Source: Sva-07 sp963698565
GTDB taxonomy: Bacteria > Actinomycetota > Acidimicrobiia > Acidimicrobiales > Ilumatobacteraceae
Direction: 5' to 3'
NCBI GenBank assembly: GCA_963698565.1
Contig: CAVORH010000040.1
Coordinates: 1 to 64,000, forward strand
DNA length: 64,000 nucleotides
Positions 36,028 through 44,822 of the stretch are shown here, piece after piece; position 1 is the first letter of the stretch; every line of letters begins with the position of its first letter. The translations under genes were made by a program, and so were the position numbers. The notes below the pieces were generated by a model that was not told the DNA's origin, made no database searches, and saw nothing but the letters and a program-made list of their open reading frames with translations.

Positions 36028-36089
36028 GGAGATCTCCAGGGAGCGTGGGCGGCCGACGATCGGCTGCCGAGTTCGGGAAACGAGGACGG

Positions 36090-36126
36090 GACCCGGGGGT
36101 GGCCGGCAGGAGGCCACCCCCGGGTC
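36090..36126 (-). terminator. 15-bp hairpin terminator after the secreted His/Gly protein gene
   Basis: Perfect stem GACCCGGGGGTGGCC/GGCCACCCCCGGGTC with a 7-base loop. It lies just past the stop of the gene at 36132 and before the peroxidase start, both on the minus strand. Confidence 0.75.
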
Positions 36127-36131
36127 GGGGA

Positions 36132-36647
36132 TCACTCGCCGGGCGTGCGGTTGACGCGCTCGGTGGTGCGGGCTTCGAGGTCCGCGAGGCGCTGGTCTGC
36201 CTCGGCCTGGGTGATCTCGCCGGAGGCGACCTCCTCGGCGATGTGGTCGGCCTTCTCGGTGACGATCGCTCGGATCACCTCATCGACGGCAACGCCCTGC
36301 TGTTCGGCGACGTCGGCGAGGCTCTGGCCTGCCTCGCGAGCCGCGTGCAGCTCGTCGGTGGTGAGTCCGAGCACCTCGGCGACCGCTTCGTTGTTGCAGC
36401 CGCCGTGTCGCCCGCGGCCGTGTCCGTGTGCATCCGCTGGGGCGTCGGTCGGGGTGTCGGCCGGGGTGTCGCCCTCCACCTGGGCGACCAGGCCCTGGGG
36501 TGCGACCTCGGGGGCGTCGGTCTCGACCGTGGTCTCGACCGGGGCGGGATCCTCGGTGTCGTAGGCGTTGGCGACCAGGTTGCCGGCGCCCATGACGCCG
36601 CCGATCAGCGTGATCGACAGCAGTGCGGTGGTGAGCCTCTTGTTCAT
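36132..36647 (-). CDS. Secreted acidic/His-Gly protein with C-terminal helical repeat
   Basis: 171 residues. A signal peptide (LTTALLSITLIGGVMGAGNLVANA) leads into an acidic Thr/Pro spacer with the patch AHGHGRGRHGG. The C-terminal helical region has LGLTTDELHAAREAGQSLADVAEQQG and ITQAEADQRLADLEAR. This LADVAEQQG.../ITQ.QAD pattern is common in secreted proteins of Gram-positive bacteria (DUF2680-like), function unknown. The His-rich patch could bind metal. AGGACC upstream of ATG 36647 is a weak ribosome binding site. Confidence 0.7.
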   Translation of the reverse strand: MNKRLTTALLSITLIGGVMGAGNLVANAYDTEDPAPVETTVETDAPEVAPQGLVAQVEGDTPADTPTDAPADAHGHGRGRHGGCNNEAVAEVLGLTTDELHAAREAGQSLADVAEQQGVAVDEVIRAIVTEKADHIAEEVASGEITQAEADQRLADLEARTTERVNRTPGE

Positions 36648-36773
36648 CGTGGTGGGTCCTTCGTGAGTGGTTCGGGTCCGCCGAGCTCGTCGGCGGGGTG
36701 TCGTTGGTGACGGGAACCACGATCCCGCTCGGGGGTAAGTGCTCCCGGAGGACGAGGTGAAGAAAGTTCGAAA

Positions 36774-36786
36774 GATCGGTCCGATC
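36774..36786. promoter_or_regulatory. Palindrome GATCGGTCCGATC ahead of the MFS exporter
   Basis: Perfect 6-1-6 inverted repeat, 25 nt before the MFS start and between two divergent genes. Possible operator for a drug-responsive repressor. No such repressor is encoded nearby. Confidence 0.3.
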
Positions 36787-36811
36787 GACCGGCGACCTAT
36801 CGTCGGCAACC

Positions 36812-38425
36812 ATGAGGAAGTGGGCGCCACTCGCCGTGCTCGGCCTGGCGCAGTTCCTGATGGTGCTCGATCAGGCCGTGATGAACGTGTCGATCTCGCA
36901 GCTGGTCGCCGACTTCGACACGTCGGTGAGTGCGATCCAGGCGGTGATCACCATGTATTCGCTCGTCATGGCGATGCTGATGGTCACCGGCGGCAAGCTC
37001 GGCGACATCTTCGGGCGGCGTCGGACCTTCGCGTTCGGGATGGCGATCTACGGTGCAGGGTCCGCGTTGACCGCAGCGTCCTGGTCGGTTGCCACGCTCG
37101 CGCTCGGGTGGTCGATCCTCGAAGGTGTGGGTGCCGCACTCGTGCTGCCGGCACTCGTCGCACTGGTCGCCGGCAACTACCGCGGTCGTGACCGCGTCAC
37201 CGCCTACGCAGTGATCGGCGGCATCGCCGGCGTCGGTATCGCCGTCGGCCCGATCGTCGGCGGCTGGGCGACCACGAACCTCTCCTGGCGGGTCGTGTTC
37301 GTCGCCGAGGTCGTGATCGTCCTGGTGGTGCTGGCCACCGTTGCGGTGATCCACGACGTGGCGGCCGACCGACGCCCGCAGCTCGACTGGGTGGGCTCGG
37401 TGCTCAGCGCGCTCGGACTCGGGATGGTCGTGTTCGGGTTCCTCCAGGCGAACACGTGGGGATGGCTCGTGCCCAAGGACAGCCCTGTCGAGCCGCTCGG
37501 CTTCTCGCTCACCCCGTTCCTGGTGGCCGCCGGGCTCCTCGTGCTCGGGCTGTTCCGGTGGTGGGAGCTGCGTCGGGCCGAGCACGGTGAGGACCAGTTG
37601 TTCAAGCTGGCGCTGCTCCGGATCCCGCCGCTGCGCTCCGGTCTGGAGTCCTTCGGCGCCCAGAACCTGATCCTGATGGGTGTCTTCTTCGCGATCCCGC
37701 TCTACCTGCAGCTCGTGGTCGGCCTCGACGCGCTCGACACCGGGATCCGCATGCTGCCGATCTCGATCGCGATGTTCATCACGTCGATCTTCGGAGGTGT
37801 GCTCGCGTCGCGATGGCCCGTGCGAGGGATCGTGCGCGTGGGGCTTCTCTTCGTGCTGGTCGGCATCGTCGTGCTGATCGGCACGATCGAACCGACGCTC
37901 GACGGACGGAAGTTCGGTGGCGCGATGGCCCTGCTCGGCGTCGGCATGGGTCTGCTGGCATCGCAGCTCGGCAACGCGGTCCAGTCGTCGGTCGGTGACG
38001 AGGATCGCAGCGAGGCCGGAGGGCTGCAGTGGACGGCCACTCAGCTCGGTTCCGCGCTCGGTGTGGCCATCATCGGATCGGTCGTTCTGACCGGCCTCAA
38101 CAACGGATTCCGGGACGCGCTGCTCGCCGACGAGCGTCTCTCCGACGACGTCAGGAGCGAGCTCGTCGTCGCCGTCGAGGACGGCATCGACTTCGTCTCG
38201 TCTGGTGACGTGCAGGCGGCCCTCGAAACCGCCGGTCTCGATCAGGGAACGACCGACGTCGTCGTGGCGTCGTACGAGGAGGCGCAGCTCCGCGCGCTGA
38301 AGACAGGCCTGCTCGGGGCCGCAGCGCTGGCGGTGTTGGGCCTCCTCGCCACGGCGAATCTCCCGTCGACGCTGGCCGGAACGAACGAGGAAGGCTCCGA
38401 GCGCCGGCCCGTCGGATCGACGTGA
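36812..38425 (+). CDS. MFS exporter, DHA2 (EmrB/QacA) family, 14 TM
   Basis: 537 residues with about 14 hydrophobic helices. Motif A GGKLGDIFGRRRTF, the antiporter motif C region GIAGVGIAVGPIVGGW, and LDQAVMNVSISQLVADF in the first helix are typical of proton-driven multidrug exporters. The long external loop near residues 440-490 is normal for DHA2. No adjacent repressor or membrane-fusion partner. Confidence 0.92.
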   Translation: MRKWAPLAVLGLAQFLMVLDQAVMNVSISQLVADFDTSVSAIQAVITMYSLVMAMLMVTGGKLGDIFGRRRTFAFGMAIYGAGSALTAASWSVATLALGWSILEGVGAALVLPALVALVAGNYRGRDRVTAYAVIGGIAGVGIAVGPIVGGWATTNLSWRVVFVAEVVIVLVVLATVAVIHDVAADRRPQLDWVGSVLSALGLGMVVFGFLQANTWGWLVPKDSPVEPLGFSLTPFLVAAGLLVLGLFRWWELRRAEHGEDQLFKLALLRIPPLRSGLESFGAQNLILMGVFFAIPLYLQLVVGLDALDTGIRMLPISIAMFITSIFGGVLASRWPVRGIVRVGLLFVLVGIVVLIGTIEPTLDGRKFGGAMALLGVGMGLLASQLGNAVQSSVGDEDRSEAGGLQWTATQLGSALGVAIIGSVVLTGLNNGFRDALLADERLSDDVRSELVVAVEDGIDFVSSGDVQAALETAGLDQGTTDVVVASYEEAQLRALKTGLLGAAALAVLGLLATANLPSTLAGTNEEGSERRPVGST

Positions 38426-38454
38426 CCGTCGGATGCTGTCGGTGCTGAGCGCAC

Positions 38455-39487
38455 TCAGGCGACGAGTGGTTCGCAGCCCGTTCCGGCGAGCACGCGGGCC
38501 ACTGCGGCCCGATCGGTGTCGTCGAGCGAGTCGTGCGCAGCGCGCAGCCACGCCAGACACTTGCCCTGGTACTTGAAGGGAGCCTGGCGGTAGTCGGCGC
38601 CCTCGATCGTGCACGTCACCTCGTCGTCGCCCGCCTCCAGTGCGGCGGCGTTCGCCAGCATGAACGGCGCGTAGGTCCGGCCGATCTCGTGGAGCAGCTC
38701 GTCGACGGTCGGCGCGAGCGCGTCGAGTTCGCACCAGCCGGCATCGCCGTCGACCTCCCACCACGACAGGTCGTCGACACGCTCGATCCAGTGCAGCGCG
38801 CGCGGGGCGCGTTCGACGGCGATGGCCATCGGGGTCGGATCCCACCACAGCATCGGCTTGAGCTGGCCGTACAGCGCGAAGTCGCCGCGTCCCGGTCGAT
38901 CACCCAGGAGGAAGTCGTGTGGCGCCGAGGTGGCGCTGCAGCAGGTCGAGCAGTCGGTGGTACGACGCTTCGAGGACCGGCTGGTTCTCGTCGGTCGAGC
39001 CGACCATCGCTCGCCGTCCGATCTGGCGGTCGATGATGTAGTCGTGCATGCGCTCGAGGGCGGCGTCATCGGCCTGCATGTTCTGATCGAGGGGGAGCAG
39101 GCGGCCCGCCTTCTCGATGTCGGGCTCGTAGGCCCAGCGGTAGTGGTACATCAGCTTGGTCACCCACTCGTCGGCGAAGTCCTCGATCAGCCGGTCGATG
39201 AATGCCAGTGCGCCGTCCGGCGGCGTGAGGTGACGGCCCGGGTACTCGGCTTCGAGCCGGTCGATCTGCGGGCTCGAGTCGACCATCGCCTCGACGAGCC
39301 GACCCTCGTCGTCGGGGAAGGCGAGCACCGGGATGATCTTGACCGGCACGTCGGGGAGGTCGTCCCAGCGTGAGTTGCGCAGCACCCACCGGAACGGCAG
39401 GCGCCGGTAGCGCAACACCGCTCGCATCTTCATCGTGTACGGCGAGCTGAAGGCACCGCCGATCGTGATCGGGAGTGGACCGGTCAT
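38455..39487 (-). CDS. Glutathione S-transferase family protein, frameshifted
   Basis: About 343 residues once one extra base near 38925 is allowed for. The N-terminal thioredoxin-like half (ITIGGAFSSPYTMKMRAVLR, VPVKIIPVLAFPDDEG) runs in one frame to TGA 38900-38902. The helical half (DFLLGDRPGRGDFALYGQL) continues in the frame one base over and ends at 38455. Both halves keep normal codon bias, so a single-base insertion error or very recent mutation is likely. It follows the nitroreductase gene after 6 nt and is probably part of the same transcript. Confidence 0.8.
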
Positions 39488-39493
39488 CTGGCG

Positions 39494-39994
39494 TCAGCCC
39501 CAGCGGTCGTAGCGGACGAGCTCGTCGAGTGGGACACGAGGGCGCTTGAGCGGGCTGTCGGGATGGTCGGCGACCGGGTAGCCGAGCGTGATCACCATCG
39601 GCATCACCCAGTCGTCGGGCAGGCCAACCGCTGCTCGCGCTCGGTCCTGATGGCCCAGGGTCACCGGGCACGTACCGACGCCCTCTGCGTGCGCGGCGAT
39701 CATCATGTTCTGCGCCTGGCGCCCGACGTCGAACATGCGCAGCTGGTCTTCGGGGCAGGCGAACCCGATCACCGCGGCGGAGGCTCCGATCCACGACGCG
39801 AAGTCGCCGGCGCCGGCCAACGCGTCCTGCACCGCTTGATCGGTCACGACGATCAGGCGATTGGACTCGAAGTTCTTGGCGCTGCCCGCCATCCGACCCG
39901 CTTGCAGGACCCGTCCCATCACGTCGTCGGGGATCGGCTGGTCGGTGTACACACGGAGGTCGCGCTTGGAGATGATCGCTTCGTACGGAGTCAT
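39494..39994 (-). CDS. Nitroreductase family protein
   Basis: 166 residues, a short FMN-dependent member. MTPYEAIISKRDLRVYTDQPIPDD and LQAGRMAGSAKNFESNRLIVV are typical of the N-terminal FMN-binding region, and AQNMMIAAHAEGVGTCPVTLGH is the central helix. ATG 39994 overlaps the amidase stop as ATGA, so translation is coupled. Likely reduces nitro or enone groups; the substrate is unknown. Confidence 0.87.
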   Translation of the reverse strand: MTPYEAIISKRDLRVYTDQPIPDDVMGRVLQAGRMAGSAKNFESNRLIVVTDQAVQDALAGAGDFASWIGASAAVIGFACPEDQLRMFDVGRQAQNMMIAAHAEGVGTCPVTLGHQDRARAAVGLPDDWVMPMVITLGYPVADHPDSPLKRPRVPLDELVRYDRWG

Positions 39995-41430
39995 CCGTGC
40001 AGTGTCCCATTCGCGGCGGCCGGCGGTGGTACGAAGCCGCCGACCACGTCGGAGATGCACCGGGCGAAGGCGAGCGCGGTGCGATCGTGGAGATACGGCG
40101 CGACCACCTGGATGCCGATCGGCAGCCCGTCGGTGGTGCGCCCGACCGGCGGCACGGTCACCGGGAGGTAGACGCTGCCGATCAGTGCGTTCCATCCGAT
40201 CAGGTCGCGATAGGGGCGGTCGCCGTGGTCGGCGAGGGTGCTGTGGATCCAGTTCGGTCCGTCCGCGGACTGGACGTGGCGGAACGGCGGCACCGGCGTG
40301 ACCGGGCACAGCAGGATGTCGACGTCCGTGAAGAACTCGGCCCAGCGTTGGCGGAGCTCGCCGCGCTCTCGCCGCAGCAGGTCCCAGCTGCGATGGGGGA
40401 GCGCGCGGCCCGCGGCGAGCGCCGAGGCGAACTCGTCGTCGGTGTCGGAGATCGACGTCGCCACCGAGATCAGTCCGCCACCGACGAGCGCCGCACGACC
40501 GGGATCGATCGCCGGGCGGGCCGAACGGTCGATGCGCGCACCGGCCTGCTCGAGCCGATCGACGGTGGCGGACAGTACGTCGAGCACTGCGGGGTCGACC
40601 GGACAGAACGCATCGTCCAACCACGCCGCGACTCGGAAGCCGCCGAGGTCGACGGCGAGCGGCTCCGGCAGGTCGAGGCGCCAGGCGGGGGCGTCATCGG
40701 GGTTCGGGCCGGCGAGCAGGTCGAGCAGGAACTCGAGGTCGTCGATCGATCGTGCGATCGGGCCGAACACGTTGACGTCGGCGACGTTGCGGTGCAGGGT
40801 CGGGTGGTCGAGATAGCCGTAGGTCGGGATGATCCCGAAGCTCGGCTTGTGGCCGTACACGCCGCAGAACGACGACGGCACCCGGATCGACCCGCCGATG
40901 TCGGTGCCGATCTCGAACGGGGTGAAGCCCATCGCGACGGCGGCTGCCGGGCCACCCGACGAACCGCCGGGGGTGCGGGTGAGGTCCCACGGGTTGTTGG
41001 TCGTGCCGAACATCTCGTTCGTGCTCTGGTAGTCGCCCGACCAGCGCGGGACGTTGGTCTTGCCGAACACGACCGCGCCGGCGGCGCGGACCGTCTCGAC
41101 CACGGTCGCGTCGACGTCGGGAACGAAGTCGCGGAGTTCGATCGCGCCGCCGGTCGAGCGGATCCCCGCCGTGGCGATCGCGTCCTTGACGGTGATCGGC
41201 ACGCCGGCGAGCGCTCCGACGGTCCGGCCGGCCGCGCGGGCGTCGTCGACGGCAGCCGCCTCCGCGTGGGCCCGCTCCGATTCCAGGGTGACGACGGCGT
41301 TGACCGGACCGTCGAGCTGCTCGACACGTTCCAGGTGCAGCTCGAGGAGTTCCCGCGCCGACAGGGCGCGTGAGTCGAGGGCGTCGACCATCGAAGCGAG
41401 CGTTGCGGTGGGGTCGGCCATGTCCGTCAT
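39991..41430 (-). CDS. Amidase signature family hydrolase
   Basis: 479 residues with a Ser-cisSer-Lys triad: Lys in PITVKDAI, cis-Ser in RTPGGSSGGPAAAVA and nucleophile Ser in GTDIGGSIRVP. It hydrolyses an amide to acid plus ammonia or amine; indole-acetamide- and aryl-amide-type substrates occur in the family. First gene of a coupled unit with the nitroreductase and the GST, which suggests xenobiotic or aromatic amide breakdown. Confidence 0.92.
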   Translation of the reverse strand: MTDMADPTATLASMVDALDSRALSARELLELHLERVEQLDGPVNAVVTLESERAHAEAAAVDDARAAGRTVGALAGVPITVKDAIATAGIRSTGGAIELRDFVPDVDATVVETVRAAGAVVFGKTNVPRWSGDYQSTNEMFGTTNNPWDLTRTPGGSSGGPAAAVAMGFTPFEIGTDIGGSIRVPSSFCGVYGHKPSFGIIPTYGYLDHPTLHRNVADVNVFGPIARSIDDLEFLLDLLAGPNPDDAPAWRLDLPEPLAVDLGGFRVAAWLDDAFCPVDPAVLDVLSATVDRLEQAGARIDRSARPAIDPGRAALVGGGLISVATSISDTDDEFASALAAGRALPHRSWDLLRRERGELRQRWAEFFTDVDILLCPVTPVPPFRHVQSADGPNWIHSTLADHGDRPYRDLIGWNALIGSVYLPVTVPPVGRTTDGLPIGIQVVAPYLHDRTALAFARCISDVVGGFVPPPAAANGTLHG

Positions 41431-41552
41431 CAGAGCAGTGGATCCGGTGGGTCCGCAAGCGTCATTGCCTCCTGTGGCCGATGGCCCGGTGGTTACGATC
41501 GTTCGGTGTCCGGTCAGCAGTGCGATGAGTCGACGGTCGCCGGAGGTCGCCG

Positions 41553-42122
41553 GTGACCGACGCGATCGATCCGAAGTTGCAGCCGGGCCGTCGCGCTCTC
41601 GACCTCCCGGGCAAGCGGCGGATGCGGATCCTCGGCATGGCGATCGCCCGAACGGTGATCACTGTCGCGGTGCTGATCGTCGCCTATCACCTGATCCCCT
41701 TCGACCGCGGCGCCACCTGGCAGATCGGCGTCGTTGCGGTCCTGGCGCTGTTGTTGCTCTTCGTCGGAGCGGCGTTCGAACTGCGGGCGGTCACGGTCGC
41801 CGAGTTCCCGACGCTGCGGGGTGTCCAGGCGCTGACGGTCTCGCTCGTCGTCGTGTTGTTGGCGTTTGCCGGCATCTACATGATCCTCTCCAACAGCGAC
41901 TCGGGGGCGTTCGACGAGGTGCTGGATCACGCCGGTGCGCTCTACTTCTCGCTGACCACGTTGACGACGATCGGCTACGGCGACATCGTGCCGGTGAGCC
42001 ACGCAGCCCGGTACACGGTGATGTTGCAGATGGTGATCGACTTCCTGATCCTCGGCGTGTTCGTCAAGCTGATCACCTCGACGGTGCGCAAGCGGCTGGC
42101 GGAGGCATCGCCTGTGGACTGA
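41553..42122 (+). CDS. Two-pore-helix K+ channel (Ion_trans_2)
   Basis: 189 residues with a GTG start after the ribosome binding site GGAGG. Hydrophobic helices at ~30-48, 58-75 and 90-110 precede the pore, with the selectivity filter TTLTTIGYGD, followed by the last helix VMLQMVIDFLILGVFVKLI. No RCK or cyclic-nucleotide domain follows, so gating is unknown. It probably sets membrane potential. Confidence 0.88.
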   Translation: MTDAIDPKLQPGRRALDLPGKRRMRILGMAIARTVITVAVLIVAYHLIPFDRGATWQIGVVAVLALLLLFVGAAFELRAVTVAEFPTLRGVQALTVSLVVVLLAFAGIYMILSNSDSGAFDEVLDHAGALYFSLTTLTTIGYGDIVPVSHAARYTVMLQMVIDFLILGVFVKLITSTVRKRLAEASPVD

Positions 42123-42150
42123 CGGCGTCGGGGTGTGCTTGACTCTGCCG

Positions 42151-42468
42151 ATGAGCGAGACTGACGACACCGGCGAGATCGACGTGACCATCGAAACCGA
42201 GGTCATCGACCTCGACGGTGACGGTGTCGCCGACGCCGTGGTCGAGACCACCACCACCGTGATCGACCTCGACGGCGACGGCATCGCTGATGTCGTTCAG
42301 GAGAGCACGATCACCGCGATCGACGTCGACGGTGACGGCGAGGTCGACATCATCGACGAGACCACGATCACCGCGGTCGATCTCGACGGTGACGGCGAGT
42401 TCTCCGACGACGAGATCGAGGTCGAGGAGACCACCGCCGTCCGCGAGGACCTGCTCGACGAAGGCTGA
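42151..42468 (+). CDS. Acidic DxDGDG-repeat protein (putative Ca2+ binding)
   Basis: 105 residues, almost wholly four repeats of about 24 residues with the core IDLDGDG(I/V)AD and a Thr/Val/Ile-rich strand (VVETTTTV, VVQESTITA). DLDGDG matches dockerin/EF-hand calcium loops. No signal peptide, so probably cytoplasmic or exported by another route. ATG 42151 (MSETDDTGE) is preferred over GTG 42133. It directly follows the K+ channel gene. The repeats are also visible in DNA (ATCGACCTCGACGGTGACGG). Confidence 0.75.
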   Translation: MSETDDTGEIDVTIETEVIDLDGDGVADAVVETTTTVIDLDGDGIADVVQESTITAIDVDGDGEVDIIDETTITAVDLDGDGEFSDDEIEVEETTAVREDLLDEG

Positions 42469-42474
42469 CAGGGG

Positions 42475-42506
42475 GAGTCCCCGGGGCGCGGGTCGCGTCG
42501 GGACTC
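42475..42506. terminator. Possible bidirectional terminator between convergent genes
   Basis: GAGTCCC pairs with GGGACTC around an 18-base GC-rich loop. It lies between the repeat-protein stop and the acyl-CoA synthetase stop. Weak evidence: short stem and no U-tract. Confidence 0.35.
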
Positions 42507-44085
42507 AGGGCGCAGGGGTGATCTTGCTGCGGAGCAGCTTGCCGGTGGTGTTGCGGGGGAGTTCGTCGACGAAGGTGACGTCGCGGGGGACCTTGTGGCG
42601 GGCGAGGCGGGCGGCGACGAACGAACGGACATCGGTTTCGTCGAGCTCGCCTGACCGGACGATGAACGCGGCGAGTCGCTGACCGAACTCGTCGTCGGGT
42701 ACTCCGACGACGACGGCGTCGACGATGCCGTCGTGCGAGAGCAGCACCTCCTCGATTTCCAACGGGAACACGTTCTCGCCGCCGCTGACGATCATGTCGT
42801 CGGCGCGACCCGTCACGAACAGCCTGCCCTCGCTGTCGAAGTAGCCGACGTCGCCCGACGACATCAGGCCGCGGATCCGGTCCTTGGTGCCGCCGCCGGT
42901 GTACTCGGTGAACTGCGCGTCGTTGCCCACGACGATCAACCCCGTGACACCGGTGTCGACCTCCTCACCGTTCTCGTCGACGATCTCGACCACGGTGCCG
43001 CCGATGACCCGACCGGCCGTGCCCGGCGCGGCGCGCAGGTCGTCGGGGGTTGCCAACGTTGCCTGGCCGACCTCGGTCGATCCGTACAGGTTGTAGAGGT
43101 TGTCGCCGAAGCGGTCCATCCATGCCGTCGCCACCGCAGCCGGAAGTGCCGACCCGCTCGCCGCGACGATTCGCAGCGACGACGTGTCGTGGTCGTCGGC
43201 ATCGCTCGCCGCAAGGATCCGCTGGATCATGACGGGCACGACGGCCAGCACGGTGGCTCGGTGTGCTTCGATCGCCGTCAGCGTTGCCTCGACGTCGAAG
43301 CGGCGGATCAGCACGGCGGTCGATGCGGTGGCGGCGGCGATCGTGAGCTGAGCCAGCCCCCACGCGTGGAACAGGGGCGTCGGGATCACGGTGACGTCAC
43401 CCGACCGGTAGGGGATTCGATCGAGGACCCCGATCACGGAGGCGAGCCCGGCCGGTCGACCGCTGCGCCGGGCGCCCTTCGGCGTCCCGGTCGTCCCCGA
43501 TGTCAACAGCACCGGCGAGATGGGCCGACTGGGCAGCAGCGGGCGAGACGATCCGACGTTGCGGACGTCGTCGATCGCTCGGTGCGGGAGCCTGCTGCTC
43601 GTCGTCCGTCCCGCACCGACGACGATCACGTCGCCCTCGAACTCCGCGCCGTCGACGATCGGGAGCAGTTCGTCGTCGCACACGACCGCCCGGATGCCCT
43701 CGCGGCGCAGTACCTCGCCGAGCTGCGGTGGGGCGAAGCCCGTGTTGAGGTACACGCACGTGAGCCCCGCCTTGGCCGTGGCGATCGACACCTCGACGAA
43801 CTCGCGATGGTTGAAGCACAGGACGCCCACGTGGTCGCCACCGGAGAGCCCGAGTGAACGAAAGCCGTGTGCGAGCCGTGACGATGCCTGATCGAGTTCG
43901 CGAAACGTCACCGGTCCCTGGTCGTCGACGATCGCTGCTCGCCCGCCGTGGCGGACTGCAGCGGCGCCGTAGAGCGCAGCGAGCGTCGGCCCCCATCGGG
44001 CGAGTGCGGCGGTCGTCGCGGCGACCTGTCGCGGGTCGAGCCAACCGAGCCGTTGCGCGAGTCGAATGGTGTCGGAGGCGGCCAC
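42505..44085 (-). CDS. Acyl-CoA synthetase (AMP-binding, ANL superfamily)
   Basis: 526 residues with a GTG start. The P-loop is LTSGTTGTPKGARRSG; further core motifs are YGSTEVGQATLA, SSGDVGYFDSEGRLFVTGRADD and the C-terminal catalytic Lys in NTTGKLLRS. It would activate a fatty or aromatic acid to its CoA ester by way of an acyl-adenylate. GTG 44085 is chosen because the longer frame runs into the next gene. It follows the glyoxalase-fold gene with 28 nt between, same strand. Confidence 0.9.
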   Translation of the reverse strand: MAASDTIRLAQRLGWLDPRQVAATTAALARWGPTLAALYGAAAVRHGGRAAIVDDQGPVTFRELDQASSRLAHGFRSLGLSGGDHVGVLCFNHREFVEVSIATAKAGLTCVYLNTGFAPPQLGEVLRREGIRAVVCDDELLPIVDGAEFEGDVIVVGAGRTTSSRLPHRAIDDVRNVGSSRPLLPSRPISPVLLTSGTTGTPKGARRSGRPAGLASVIGVLDRIPYRSGDVTVIPTPLFHAWGLAQLTIAAATASTAVLIRRFDVEATLTAIEAHRATVLAVVPVMIQRILAASDADDHDTSSLRIVAASGSALPAAVATAWMDRFGDNLYNLYGSTEVGQATLATPDDLRAAPGTAGRVIGGTVVEIVDENGEEVDTGVTGLIVVGNDAQFTEYTGGGTKDRIRGLMSSGDVGYFDSEGRLFVTGRADDMIVSGGENVFPLEIEEVLLSHDGIVDAVVVGVPDDEFGQRLAAFIVRSGELDETDVRSFVAARLARHKVPRDVTFVDELPRNTTGKLLRSKITPAP

Positions 44086-44113
44086 GGCGACAGACTCTCT
44101 CAGACGCCGAAGG

Positions 44114-44560
44114 TCAGAAGAACTGATCGATGAGAATCGGATTGCCGTCGGGATCGACCAGGGTGATCGATCCTGCCCCGGTCGACCCGTCCTCGATCGC
44201 ACTGTCGACATCGAGCCCGGCGGCGATCAGGTGGTCGCGGAGTTCGCGAACATCGGTGAACGCCTCGCGGCGTTCCATGCGGGTGGTCAGGCCGGGGTTG
44301 AACGTCAGCATGTTGCGATCGAACATGCCGCTGAAGAGCCCGAGCGTGGTTTCGCCGTTCTTGAGGATCACCCAGCCCTCGTCGGGGTCACCTCCCACTT
44401 CGACGAAGCCGAGCTTGCCGTAGAACTCTCGCGACGCTCCCAGGTTCGCAACGTCCAACGACAACGAGAAGACGCCGAGTTCGAGCGTGCCGGGCAGCGA
44501 TGGGTCAGCCGGCGCTGCAAGCGGCAGGGAGTCCGGATCGAAGGCGCTGTCCTCGCTCAC
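44114..44560 (-). CDS. VOC (glyoxalase/bleomycin-resistance fold) protein
   Basis: 148 residues with a GTG start. LGVFSLSLDVANLGASREFYGKLGFVEVGG opens a VOC domain; DEGWVILKNGETTLGLF and ITLVDPDGNPILIDQFF close it. The start overlaps the stop of a 45-codon upstream ORF as GTGA, so translation is probably coupled. The function is not predictable from fold alone. Confidence 0.82.
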   Translation of the reverse strand: MSEDSAFDPDSLPLAAPADPSLPGTLELGVFSLSLDVANLGASREFYGKLGFVEVGGDPDEGWVILKNGETTLGLFSGMFDRNMLTFNPGLTTRMERREAFTDVRELRDHLIAAGLDVDSAIEDGSTGAGSITLVDPDGNPILIDQFF

Positions 44561-44694
44561 GATGCCGGCTGCATGATCGAGAACGCGGCGCCGTGCGGAT
44601 CGAGGAGCGTGTCGGCCCCCTCGGCGGAGGCGGGCAGCGCTGCCAGGTGGGTGGAGCTCGGCGTGGCGATCGGGCACATGGTCGTTGTGGTCAT
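44557..44694 (-). CDS. 45-residue ORF, possible remnant of a VOC protein
   Basis: Starts MTTTTMCPIATPSS after a good ribosome binding site (GGGGGA) and ends LLDPHGAAFSIMQPAS. The final DPxGAxFxxxQP pattern is how many VOC domains end, so this may be an internally deleted glyoxalase. Its stop overlaps the next start (GTGA), so it could work as a coupling leader. Too short to be sure it is a functional protein. Confidence 0.45.
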   Translation of the reverse strand: MTTTTMCPIATPSSTHLAALPASAEGADTLLDPHGAAFSIMQPAS

Positions 44695-44766
44695 CGGGTT
44701 CCCCCAAGGTCGTGGCTTCGACGGTAGCCCCGGTGTGGGGGCCGGACAAGGGGCGCTCGAGGACAC

Positions 44767-44802
44767 CGAACGGCGGCCGGTCACTCGACCGGCCGCCGTT
44801 CG
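44767..44802 (-). terminator. 16-bp perfect hairpin terminator after the sulfatase gene
   Basis: CGAACGGCGGCCGGTC pairs fully with GACCGGCCGCCGTTCG around ACTC. It lies 20 nt beyond the sulfatase stop on the minus strand and upstream of the 45-codon ORF. Confidence 0.85.
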
Positions 44803-44822
44803 TCAGGGGGTTGATCGGATGA

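Noticed and set aside
36774..36786. Palindrome as a proven operator for the MFS exporter
   Set aside because: No regulator gene is adjacent and short palindromes are frequent in GC-rich DNA, so it is kept only as a low-confidence site.
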